Part shown: piece after piece, positions 31,369 through 41,628 of the stretch
Position numbering within the stretch: the first letter of the stretch is position 1
Layout: each line of letters begins with the position of its first letter
Assembly (NCBI GenBank): GCA_029204225.1
Contig: CM055106.1
Coordinates: forward strand, 11,204,539 to 11,268,538
Direction of reading: 5' to 3'
DNA length: 64,000 bases
DNA from: Diphasiastrum complanatum
Taxonomy: Eukaryota > Streptophyta > Lycopodiopsida > Lycopodiales > Lycopodiaceae
Program-made: the position numbers and the translations under genes
Notes under the pieces: generated by a model
Told to the model about the DNA's origin: nothing
The model's database searches: none
The model's input: the letters and a program-made list of their open reading frames with translations, nothing else

Positions 31369-33511
31369 AAGGTCGTAACATTATGGACTCCATTCTTAAT
31401 GTCTGGATGACAGTGGACTCACTGGCTGCCTCAACTGTTCCTTCTATTATCCTTCGTTTGGATTTTGACAAAGCCTTTGATCAAATCAGTTGGGATTATA
31501 TTTTGGTTTCTTGTCAGGCTTTTGGATCTTCCTCCTCCTTTTTGAACTTTGTGAGTGCCCTTTATCACTCATCTTCTACTAAGATCCTTTTTAATGGGTG
31601 TCTTCCTGATAGCTTTGCACCTACTTGTGGCATTCGGCAAGGTTGCCCCTTGTCCCCTATGTTGTTTGCCATTGCTACTAAACCCCTGTCTTGTGCCTTC
31701 CACGAGGCGGCTTCGATCTCCTATATCTCCTAGGTTTTTTCTCCCTTGGGGCCACTCTCACACCAGCTCTTTGCTGATGACATTGCTTTACTCTCCCTCC
31801 TCTCTGAACCTCATGTTATTCATCTCCTCTCTCTCTTTAGGAAACTTTGCTATCGCTCCTCCCTATTGAACTATCAAAAATCTGAACTTCATGCCATTCA
31901 CACTCAGTGCCCTCATGGGTCTCCTCTTTGGGCTTTCACATTGTTCCCCATGACATTGTTACCCGCTTGTTGGGTATCCCTTTTGGTATTCATTTGTCTT
32001 TTGCTCAACGTACTCAGTGGTTCCTTTGCTCGTTTTCGGACAAACTTGCATCTTGGGACCCTCATTTTATGTCTTGTCCTTCTTGGGTTTTGGTTGTTCA
32101 CCACATCCTCTCTGCCCTTTCGGTCTTCTTCTCTTCCCTTTTTGACGCCACCCATTCTTTGCATGATTCTCTTGCTAAGGCCCTCTGTCGCTTCTTATGG
32201 GCCGAGAAGCGTCTTAGTACTTCCTTGGTCTATTTGTTCAGCCTCTACTAAGGACGGAGGCCTAGGTATTCCCAACCCTGCTATTAAAAACCTCTCTTTG
32301 GTTCTCTGTCGTCTTTCTTCCCTTGCTCTCCCCTCTCAGCACTGGCATGCTTTTCTTCTCTCCTTTATGGCCTCTTCTGTTGTTGTGCCCCCCTTGTTTC
32401 GTCCTTCTCCCAATTTTGCCCACATCCTTGCTTTTGGCTGCTCCTTTCATTTTAAAGGACCTTTTGTTTTGACTAATCTGGCTCATTTATTCCTTCAACT
32501 CCGGTCCTTTCTTTGTTGGCAGGATATCTCCACCCTCCCTTCTTCGGAATCCATTTGGACTTCATCTCTTTTTCCGGCTAATGCTCAACCCCTTTTCCGT
32601 TCTCACCCCCATCTTTCCCTCTCCTTAGCCACTAAAGGCCTTCTCTCCCTTGGTCAGTTGGGTGATCCACGTCCCTCCCTGCCAGGTTCTACCTTCCTCT
32701 ACTCTTTCCCCTACTAAACGTCGACTGATTTTCTTGGCCTCCTCGTGTGCCATCCTGGTTCATGTTACTCAAGTTCCGCCCTTTGACCTTTCAGGCTGGG
32801 ACACCCCCCTTGTTTGTTCTCTCTTTGACTACTCCTCGCACCGTTGGCAATTCCCTTCCATTTTCGGACTTTCTTAACCGTCTCTGGTCTCCCTCTCATT
32901 CCTTGTTTGTCTGGTGTTGCCGCCTTAAAACCGCCCGCTCTCTTCCTGTAGGGAAGCTCAGATACCTTGCCTACCGTATTTTTACTAAATCCTTACCCTT
33001 GCTTTCCAAGTGGCCTTTCCTTAGTGATCGCCTTTGTCCGCTTTGCCAGCTGGGTGAAGAAATGGTGGAGCACTTGTTCCTTCATTGTCATCGGCACGTT
33101 TGGCTGGAGCTGGGTCACATGTTCTCAACTTGAGAGTTTACCTTCTCTCTGGACATTGACACCATCCTCCTCGGTGACACCCAGCTGACAGATTTCTCTA
33201 CTCTCATTTTCTGGCATGTGTGCAGGCTGGCAGTTTTATGGAAGATATGGAAGACAGCGAGAAACCAGCAGGTGTTTGAGGGGGAGTCCCTTCCTTATCG
33301 GCAGCGGCTTGTATTAGACTTGTTATCTTTTTTTAACGTACCATATAAGTTAGTTTCAATTTGCTTCCTTGCGTGGTATGCTAGCTTGGTAGCCTTTGGG
33401 CTTTGTAAGTACATATGGACCTTAGACTGACTTCGGCCTTGAACCCGTTTTTGTATTTGTATATTTTGTGAATATATAATAGTGCTATTAAGCTTTTCAA
33501 AAAAAAAAAAA
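31295..33511 (+). mobile_element. 5'-truncated L1-type LINE with A-tail
   Basis: Plus-strand ORF2 remnant. Reverse transcriptase blocks in order: HEQFGFVKGRNIMDSIL, LRLDFDKAFDQISWDYI, ILFNGCLPDSF, GIRQGCPLSPMLFAIA, then in another frame SHQLFADDIALLS (F-A-D-D catalytic box near 31770). Later frames give KDGGLGIPN and the zf-RVT zinc-binding end KWPFLSDRLCPLCQLGEE with EHLFLHCHRHVWLELGH near 33000-33120. At least four frame changes or stops make it inactive. The 3' end is TATAATAGTGCTATTAAGC followed by 13 A (33499-33511). It truncates the gypsy-linked ORF. No target duplication is evident. A related 3' end lies at 35342-36264 in the opposite orientation. Confidence 0.9.
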
Positions 33512-34111
33512 GTTGAGACTTGTGTTATAGAATTCCTCAGCAAAGGAAAGTATACCTTTCAAATTTTGCTTCACCCGTCTAATTAATCCATAATTTGCAT
33601 TTGGGCTGATAGTGGACAGCTGGCACATTTTCATTGGCTCTGAACACAGACGTCAGAGCCATAGTGTAACAACCTGTCAACTGAAGGGCAGTTGAATGGC
33701 CCAAATGACAAATTATGTTGGTTAGCAAGCATGGGCAGGCCTGCTACAGGGTAGCAAGCAGCCTTCAACGCATCTCCCCGCAGGGCGGCTCGGTGCATGA
33801 AGGCCACCTGCTACACACGGTAGGAGGCCTGCTCATGCCGCTACCTAGTCCATAGGGCTAGCTTAAGCGTTAGAATATCGTGTCAGTTTGGTAGTGCAGG
33901 TGTCAGCAAATGCAGCACAGCGCGACGCGCGTCCGAGGACCTGTTTTTCTTCCTCGCGTATAAGATAGATCTGCCTCTATCTCCTGTATATAATAACAAC
34001 GTACTAGGTGCTTTTTCTTATATCTGTAGCTTCGCAATTGTTTGCTTCATCAATCGATCTGAATAACTTGAAACATTTGCTGGTTTCTTGGGTTTGTGAT
34101 CTATAATAATT
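33512..34111 (+). promoter_or_regulatory. Upstream region of the ASR gene
   Basis: This 600-bp interval between the LINE tail and the ASR start codon should contain the promoter. TATATAATA at about 33987-33995 is a good TATA box, placing transcription start roughly 90-100 bp before the ATG. An ACGT core sits in an 8-bp inverted repeat (GGCTCTGA at 33636 and TCAGAGCC at 33653). GACGCGCGTCC at about 33924 resembles the G+C-rich coupling elements of ABA-responsive promoters, but this is a weak match. 33730-33850 is markedly G+C-rich compared with the neighbourhood. Confidence 0.5.
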
Positions 34112-35006
34112 ATGGCGCATTTATTCCACCACAATAAGGAAGGACAAACGCCTCAGGAGGAGGTGAAGCAGGACAAACGCCATGAGCACATCGGTGAGGG
34201 TGTTGGCTTGGGTGCAGGAGCTGGCGCTCTGGTGAGTTGAGTCCATTGCTAAGATTACAACATCAGATCTTCTTCTCGCCTTCCTAAATTCTTTTTCGCA
34301 AATATGATATATATATGCTTTTCCGATTGTAGAACTTGGGAATGCATTGATATGTAGTTAGAGAGTAAATTCGAAGTTTGTGGTCTGTGATGCAGCAACA
34401 CAAACGCTTTTAAATTAGCATTTTTGTTGAACTTCATTTATCAAATACTTTTATCACTTGTGTCAGGGAATTTCAGATCTTCACTTTGCATTCCCCGTTC
34501 CGATGACGTACTTAGGAAATCCCAGAGTCACAGTTTATTAATTGTTGTGTTGGTCAAGTGCTCTGCTCTCCTAAAGTTCTCGAGTTTTCGGTTTCTGAAT
34601 TGGTGTGTTGGAGAAGTACTATCCTGTCCTTAGAGTTCTCGAGTTCGAATTTATCTAGCCGTGGAAAGGACGTCTGAGAGAGAACAAACTTGCGGCTGGT
34701 GGCGTCAAAAGTATCTGACGATATCATATTGTGCTTGTTCGTTTGTTCTATTTTCCAACAAAAGATGTTGCTATCAGCGATCTTGGATCTAACACAGTGC
34801 GTTTTCTCCAGTATGAAAGACATGAAGCCAAGAAAGATCCGGAGAATGCTCACAGGCACAAAATTGAAGAAGGACTTGCTGCAACCGGAGCCGTCGGAGC
34901 TGGTGGTTATGCCTTTCATGAGCATCACGATAAAAAGGATGCCAAGAAGGAAGCAAAGGCCGAAAAGAAGGAAGCAAAGGCTGAAAAGAAGCACAACCTC
35001 TTCTAG
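34112..35006 (+). CDS. ASR: ASR protein (abscisic acid, stress, ripening; ABA/WDS domain)
   Basis: Two exons, 34112-34231 and 34812-35006, joined across a 580-bp GT-AG intron (donor GGTGAGT, acceptor TTTTCTCCAG), phase 0 after codon 40, giving 104 residues. The N-terminus is His-rich ([11 protein letters not shown]), as in ASR zinc-binding ends. The ABA/WDS domain spans about residues 24-80 with [13 protein letters not shown] | [20 protein letters not shown] and [20 protein letters not shown], then a Lys/Ala-rich, nuclear-targeting-like tail and the family ending KKHNLF. Length, single intron and intron position match the family. ASR proteins are small, disordered, zinc-dependent proteins of nucleus and cytosol, induced by drought and ABA, acting as DNA-binding factors and chaperones. 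This is the only host gene I can support in the window. It sits between two LINE 3' ends. Open reading frame, splice sites and TATA box are intact, so it is probably functional. Confidence 0.93.
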
Positions 35007-35341
35007 AGAACTTACACGCTAGAGACATCACACCTTTATGACTAAAGAATCTAAATAGCTTTAAGTGCAACAAGCGTCTGTTTCTTTGCAATAACAGGAC
35101 TTTGTATTTGATGTTCTGGTTAGCCCATTGTCAAAATACAATTTCCTTTTTTTATTCACCTCTATGTGTTCTGTTGTCATATCTGGAGTATCCATAATTT
35201 AACGTGCAAGAGGCACCAGAAATGAGCATGATAGCAAGAGGAATGAAGGTAAATGAATGCAAGTAAGAACTAAGAGATGAATCCTAATATTAGGCTTGCA
35301 CTTAATTCAATGTTACTGGACAATTATACATGGAAGCAATC
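35007..35341. other. 3' flank of the ASR gene
   Basis: Contains the 3' untranslated region and probable polyadenylation region (T-rich stretch near 35145); no canonical AATAAA stands out. No other feature before the LINE tail at 35344. Confidence 0.4.
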
Positions 35342-36264
35342 ACTTTTTTATTTTTTGAAAGGCTTAATAGCACTATCATATATTCGCAAATATACAAGTA
35401 CGAAACAAAAAAAAAACGGCACCAAGGCCGAGTCAGTCTGAGGTCCAGGAGGACTACTTACAAAGCCCAAAAGCTACCAACCAGCATACCACGCAGGGCA
35501 ATAGTGTGATAACTAACTTAAGTGGTACGCAGAAAAAACATAGCCAGCCTAATACAAGCCGCCGCCGATAAGGAAGGGGGGTCCCCCTCAAACACCTACT
35601 GGTTCCTTGTCGTCCAGATCCTCCACAAAACAGCCAACTTGCACACATGCCAGAAAATGAGAGTAGAGGAATCCGTCAGAAGGGAGTCACCAAGGAGGGT
35701 GGTGTCAATGTCCAGAGAAAAGGTGAGACCCCAAGTCGAAAATATGTAACCTAGCTCCACCCAAAGGTGCTGATGACAATGGAAGAACAAGTGTTCCACC
35801 GTTTCTTCAGCCAGTTGGCAAAGCGGGCAAAGGCGATCATCAAGGAAAGGCCACTTGGAAAGCAAGAATAAGGATTTGGTGAGAATATGGCAGGCAAGGT
35901 ATCTGAGTTTCCCTATAGGAAGAGAGTGGGCGGTTTTAAGGCGACAGCGCCAATCAGACAAGGTATGAGAGGCAGACCATAGACGGTTAAGATAATCTGG
36001 GAAAAGGGAAGGGAATTGTCGACAAAGAATCAAAGAACGGTATTTAAGAGTAGGGTCGGCGGGAATACCAAGGCCTCCATCCTTAGTAGAGGTTGAACAA
36101 ACAAACCAAGGAAGAAGAGGACGCTTCCCAACCCAAAGGAAGCGACAAAGGGCCTTAGCAAGAGAATCATGCAAAGAACGGGTAGCAACGAAGAGGGAGG
36201 AGAAGAAGACTGGAAAGGCAGAGAGGATGTGTCGGACGACCAACACCCGAGAGGGAAAAGACAT
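35342..36264 (-). mobile_element. 5'-truncated L1-type LINE, minus strand
   Basis: A single long minus-strand frame (35596-36264) encodes the ORF2 C-terminus: VLVVRHILSAFPVFFSSLFV, AKALCRFLWVGKR, STSTKDGGLGIPADP, KWPFLDDRLCPLCQLAEE and EHLFFHCHQHLWVELGY (zf-RVT), then WHVCKLAVLWRIW. The 3' end is GATAGTGCTATTAAGCC and an A-rich tail (complement at 35344-35357). It is related to the LINE at 31295-33511 (roughly 85 percent in the zinc-binding region by eye), so the two are copies of one family. Its tail points toward the ASR gene, as does that of the other copy. No target duplication found. Confidence 0.9.
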
Positions 36265-36399
36265 TTAAAACTCCGACTGAGTTTTTGGTCTGCTCACACA
36301 ACTCCGATGACTTGACCTCACTAGTAACGTGTGTAGTTAACTGGAAGTTGGGTAGCCGCAACGCGTGGGGTCCATACTTCAAGATTCTATTTTCTACCA

Positions 36400-38653
36400 T
36401 TAACTAACATGACTTTTCATGTAAATGCAAATCATATTGCACATCAAAGTTTCTTTCCATCCACTCATAGCGTTCACATCAAAGGAAAACAATCTTATCG
36501 ATCTGAATATCATGGCAAGAAACTTTGAATATTTTGGATCACAATGACTTGTTGAGAACCTTGCTCCTGATGTAGTGATATCTAAATGCTTACTCCTAGA
36601 GTGAAACCTAGGGTTGGCCCGATAAGGCAATAGCACTCTGATTATCACAGAATATAATTGTAAGGCTATACTGATGCAGATTAATGTCTGACAGTAAATT
36701 TATCAATCAAAACGCTTCTTTAATAGATTGAGAGGGCCTTGGTCGAACATCTATTTTGGACATAAGCTGCAGTGGAGACAGCTTCGGCCCAGAAGCTCTT
36801 GGGCAGCGATGCATGAGTTAGCATACATTTGGCTTATTCAACCAGAGTACAATTATTCCTCTCGACTAAGCCATTAGACTGAGGACTGTAAGGAGTGATG
36901 AATTGCTACTCAATGTCTTGGCTCTGGCAGTACTCCTTAAACTCAGTAGAGATGCATTCTCCACCAATGTCAGCCCTTGATCGTCCTTCCAGTCTCTTTT
37001 TTTGCACGCTCCTTGAAGATTCTGAAGCAATTGAAAGCTTATGATTTCTTCTTGATAAAGTACACCATAGTCCTTCTGAAAAATTCATCAATAAAAGTTA
37101 TAAAATACTTTGCATCCTGCATAGAAGGATTCTTCATCGGGCCACAAATGTGTGAATGTACAATATCTACGAATCATCTAGCAGTATGCTGATGGCTTGA
37201 TCTAAATGTTGTTTACCAACTAGATAGTCTTGACAGACATGTAATTCGACTTTATCACTAGGATAGTCTAGATCAAGAACAATAGAATATTTAGACATTT
37301 GTTGTATGGCAGCATGATTCAAGTGACCACGTCTATAATGCCAAAGTAAACTTTTATTTGCTTGAATAGAAGTATTGAGTGCCTGACTAGAGGCAGAAAA
37401 GCACTGACTTAATCTATACAAGTATCCATGTCTCTTTCCGAGTGCTAGGATCTTGCCTGTCCTATCAACTACTTTGCACTAATCACATTTGAATTCTACT
37501 TTACGTCATAGATCTATGATTATCCTTACAAAGAGTAGATTCGTAGATAGATTGGGTACATATAGGACTTTAGAAAGTAGCTTAGATTGATTGCAAAGCT
37601 CAATCAGAAAGTACCTTCACCCTTAATAGCTTGTGTGCTATTATTGCCAAGGTGAACATATTTGTTGGTACTGTAGGGTCTATAGGACTCGAAATAGACA
37701 ATGAGACTGGTCATATGCTGAGTGGCACCGGAATCCAGAAACTAAGAACTATCGTTGGATGCTCCTTGATAGTTGGTCATGAAGGCATCATGACCCGCTT
37801 CTTGAATGGGCTGTGGAGCTTCTGTAGCTGCATTGGCCACTTGATTCGAATGTCCCTTGTTGTTGTTCTTAGCTTGTAATATCTGATAGTCTTGAATTTC
37901 GTGGTTGTTTCGTTTGCGATATCTGCAAAACAGCTTCTTCTTCGTCTTCGGATTCGACTGTTCTTTGTGATGTGCTGGTTTCTGGTCTTGCTTTGATTGC
38001 TTTGGGACTTTCTTCTTCTTCTGCTTAGTCGTGCTCTTGTTGGTGTACCAAGCATGAGAATCAGCTGAGGAACTAGAGGCTTCATTCCTCCACGTGTCTT
38101 CCTGCAATAACATTGTGATGACTCTTGAAAGAGTCAGCTCTAGATGTGTCATGATGATCATCACTCAGCTGTCGTATGAGCTTGGCAAGCTTGTAAGCAG
38201 TTGCATCACTGCGTCTTGATCGTTTATGACATATCCGACAGCGGCCATTTGCTTCAGCAGGTTCTTGAATTGACTGATGTGATTCTGCAGGGAGTCACCA
38301 TTAGCCATCTTGAGGGAGTGAAATTTTTTCCTGAGATGTAGCTTGGAAGCTATATCTCACACTTTGTATAATGTGCTCAAGATGTCCCAGACTTCTTTGG
38401 ATGTCTAGGCTTTGGATACATGGCCGATCCAAATATCCGAAATGTTGAGGATGATCAGCACGAATGCTTTGTCATCCTTCAGCTTCCATCTGCCGATTGC
38501 TGCATCGTCAGCTTCGGGTTTCTCTTCTGCACCTGTAACAATGTCATACAATTCTTCAGCCATTAGCATTGTTTTCATCTTAAATTTCCACAGATGGTAA
38601 TTGGCTCCATCAAGCTTGTCCATGATAGGACTGGCTTTCCCTTGGGAATCCAT
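36400..38653 (-). pseudogene. Decayed copia element: Gag, protease, integrase piece, RNase H end
   Basis: Minus-strand remnants in element order. Gag starts at the ATG at 38653: MDSQGKASPIMDKLDGANYH, LWKFKMKTMLMAEELYDIV. Then a nucleocapsid-like Lys-rich stretch with a damaged zinc knuckle (LFCRYRKRNNHEIQDYQ, where Cys positions are lost), the protease site LDSGATQHM near 37725, the GAG-pre-integrase block LLWHYRRGHLNHAAIQQMSK (37320), an integrase scrap and, near 36480-36660, RNase H end pieces (IIFCDNQSAIAL). RT is deleted. Numerous stops and shifts make it inactive. LTRs are not securely identified; 38654-39160 shows no coding sequence and may include the leader. Confidence 0.8.
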
Positions 38654-39164
38654 GTGAAAGATTAGTCTAGGTGATAGTAATAACTATCAATGATTTAGCT
38701 AAGGACATGGAATAGTCCTAATATGGTAGACAGACCATCCAATGTCCAAGATTATTGGTCACGTCGTTATTTTATTCCATGTCAAGGCTTGTTTCTAACT
38801 GAGTACCTCGAGAGGACCCAGACACTCTAATTGAGACATATGGAGTATTGCATGTACGTGTGACGGACATAGGTAGGAGGAGAACTGCATAAAGAGATGT
38901 TATCTATTTATAGTTGACCTGCATGGGGGTTGCATGGTTTCATGTACAAGACTCTACTCTCTATATAATGAGGTAGGGATTCTCCCGTCAACATATTGAG
39001 TTTAGGTCACCAATTTCTCTCTTCTCCTCTTGCTTCACATGGCATGGCTTGGGGGCTAGATCCAGATTATGGTCTAGGTTTGGTTGGCGGTTTGGCTCCA
39101 TAGACTCTCTTATTGTGTTCTCCTATCCTCATCTTAGGGGTTGTCCTTTTGGGTCATTACAATC

Positions 39165-39640
39165 ACCCTCTTTCTGCTGGAAAAAGAGGATGTGTGAGTG
39201 TGAGAAACTAAAATAGCTCAAAAAGAAACGAACACGAAAAGAAGCAAACTCGAAACTCGAAAAAGAAACGAACTTGAATAGAAAGTGCTCGTGCACAACG
39301 GAATGAGCTATCTCACTCTTTTCCTAAGCATGACTACGCCTATCAAAAACGAACAAAACATTAGTCATAGCAATCATGTTCGATCTGATAACGTAACCAA
39401 ACATTAAGCAACAAAACATCATAAAGATAATTTGTCCCAAACAGCTAGACAAATTATTAGTCCCAAATAATTCGCGAAGAGCTAGACTGAGCTCGACTTA
39501 TAATTGATCGCGAAAACCAAGACTAAATATTAGTCGTGAACAACTAGACTAATAATAATTCGCTAAGGACAGACTACCAGATTAAGCAATAAGAGAGTCA
39601 GACAAGATGTAGAAAAGCATAGCAATATTGACAAAGTCAT
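39165..39640 (-). repeat. LTR remnant related to 53400-53970
   Basis: The minus strand shares long blocks with the LTR ending at 53970: the TGTCAATATTG and GTCTGACTCTCTTATT start, AATTATTATTAGTCTAG, GTTTGGTTACGTTATCAGAT and GTTTGCTTCTTTTCGTGTTC. It has a single copy of the unit that is duplicated at 53592-53743. The terminal part near 39115-39165 (CTTAGGGGTTGTCC) appears in the opposite orientation, so the end has been rearranged. Confidence 0.65.
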
Positions 39641-39659
39641 GATCACTAATGGTACGACC

Positions 39660-40137
39660 TTTTTCAGACAAGAAGGGAAGCCTTACTCTTGCTCTCGTTC
39701 CAGGCTCAGGTCCTTGGCATTGACCCTCCTTCAAGGCATAGTAGCCGCTCAAGAAATCTACCAAGGATACTATTCATTACTCTGATCTCCAGCTTCATTG
39801 CCAAGTCATTCTTCGTCGTCATGACTATCATATTGCAATCAATCTTAAGCTTCGTTCTAAGCTAAACTGGCTCCGTAATGGTGACTTGCCCTCTTCCTTT
39901 TTATTTCGTGCCCTCCGCCGCAAGCACTCTTCCACTTTTGTCCACTCTCTTTCAGTTTCCAGTTCTATCATCTCTGACTCTCCTTCTATGGTCCAGGCCT
40001 TTGTCTCTCTTTTTCGTTCCTTTGAACCTACTTCGCCCCCAAACCCCTTCTGTCTTCAATCCTTTTGTTGCACTGAGCATTTGCTCTCCCCTGACCAGAC
40101 ATCGAAGATTGTTGAGCCCTTTTCTTTCGCTGAAATT
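39660..40137 (+). pseudogene. LINE ORF2 fragment, part 1 of 3 (interrupted)
   Basis: The plus strand encodes LKLRSKLNWLRNGDLPSSF, LFRALRRKHSSTFVHSLSV and FVSLFRSFEP, the linker between endonuclease and reverse transcriptase in plant L1 ORF2 ('RSK..WL..GD...FF'). The frame is cut at 40137 by a copia insertion and resumes at 46299 with LGKTLGPDGAIPKFFVQFWP, the start of the RT region, then is cut again at 46400 by a gypsy element and resumes at 51258. It is an old LINE copy serving as a target for later insertions. Confidence 0.8.
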
Positions 40138-40817
40138 TGTTAAAAATTCACAATTCTAGCTTGACTAGTTTTGGTCATATGACTTGTAAATAGTTAGATG
40201 GTCATGATGTGGCTTGTCACACGTGCCAAATAGCATAGGATTCCATTCATAAGGATGTTCTCAAGTAGACCTAAGTGTTAGAACCTTTGGAATGAGTCCA
40301 AATTATGCTGATACAAGGGAGAAAAAATAGGAGCTATTTTTGGTAATTTTTGCATTGTTGAGGGATCTCCAAGATTCCAACCCTAACTTGGTAGGGATGA
40401 AAGATCCACCAAAATTAGCATTAGGGATAGGTTTAGGGCTACTCATACCTGCCCAAAACCGTGATGGATCATGTATATATAGGTGATGATATCTCACCAA
40501 AATCAATCAAGCAATTTCATGATTTTTCTCTCATTATGGTGCAATTGCTCTCTATGTTCATAATTGTTTGAGTACTTGTGATTACTAATGATTATAGGAT
40601 TGAATGTAGGTCTGGTGTACAGTACTCAGACTGTGGGAGGCCGTACTTTCACACGTGTGAAGCCTTCTTCAAGGATTTGGGCCATTTAGTGAGGTTCAAG
40701 CATAGATTTTTGATGGATTTTGATGGTTCAACTTGTGCTAATCTTATGAGATCATAATCTATTGTTTCCCTCATCATTTCAAGTGTTTTAGGGTCCTTAT
40801 TTGCTGTAATTTTTACA
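40138..40817 (+). repeat. 5' LTR of the copia at 40138-46293
   Basis: TG...CA block. It contains CACACGTGTG at 40650-40659 inside a module GGCCGTAC-TTT-CACACGTGTGAAGCC that also occurs, with a longer spacer, in the LTRs of the unrelated-looking element at 3901-10932. Confidence 0.95.
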
Positions 40818-40829
40818 TGGTATCAGATC
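40818..40829 (+). other. Primer-binding site, initiator-Met tRNA
   Basis: TGGTATCAGATC directly follows the 5' LTR; one base differs from the usual TGGTATCAGAGC. Confidence 0.88.
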
Positions 40830-41628
40830 CTAAAGGCTGAAATGAGCTAAATCCTTGGTTTTCATTCAATTTGATCACAATTTTTGATCTAAATCTTGTG
40901 TAGATTGGATCTTAGCATCTAGTATTGATTCTAGAACTCAAAGTGAGTCAAATACATTGGAGGTTGGTGTTGTGTGACTTCATTTGCAGGTGTTTAGGTG
41001 TCTAAAACCAGAGGCAAAGTTGAATTCAATTCACATTACCAAGATAGCAAGTTTTGCTTGCTCCAAGCATTGATTTCTAAGCGAGTTTTGGAGGTGATTT
41101 CATAGAGGAGGATTTCTAGCATTCAAGGAGAGGGAAGATCAGAGTTTTGGGGACTCTTCAAGGCTGTTCTAAGGTGTAGTAGGCACCTCCTAAAGTGATT
41201 TAGGTTCAGTCCAACCATTGCTTGACTTATGCACCAAATTAGATCAATTTTTCATCAATTTTGATCATTTTTTGTTTGTGATTGGATAGTAGATTGTGTT
41301 GCATCCTCATTAAGTTCCATTTAGATCTTTTACAAGTGATTTTGGAAGTATATTAGGTTGCTGAAATTCACTCTTGATCAGATCATTTGGAAGCTTTAAT
41401 GTTCTTTATAGAAAGAGGGGCAATTCTACTAGTATTGTCTACTTCAATCAAGCAAGTGCATTGTTTCTAGTATTCTATGATTTGATTTTGTTAGAGATCA
41501 TTCTTAGATCTTTATAGGAAGTCTATTACTGATCTTTTCAGGTCCCTAAGAAGTGGGATAAGGTAGACCTTCAATCAAATCAATAGAAGTAACCTTCATT
41601 TGTGTCAAGTCCTTGATTAGGAGACTAG

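Noticed and set aside
31913-32486. Minus-strand basic frames over the LINE
   Set aside because: They are antisense to LINE ORF2 and mirror its Ser/Leu-rich codons; no family resemblance.
34554-34994. 146-codon minus-strand frame across the ASR intron and exon 2
   Set aside because: It overlaps the conserved ASR exon in antisense and has no recognisable domain; the spliced plus-strand gene explains the locus.
34690-35022. Unspliced plus-strand frame across ASR exon 2
   Set aside because: It reads the intron in another frame; the GT-AG splice with family-conserved residues on both sides is the better model.
36265-36395. Target duplication for the minus-strand LINE
   Set aside because: I compared the sequence beside the A-tail (before 35344) with that beyond 36264 and found no convincing match.
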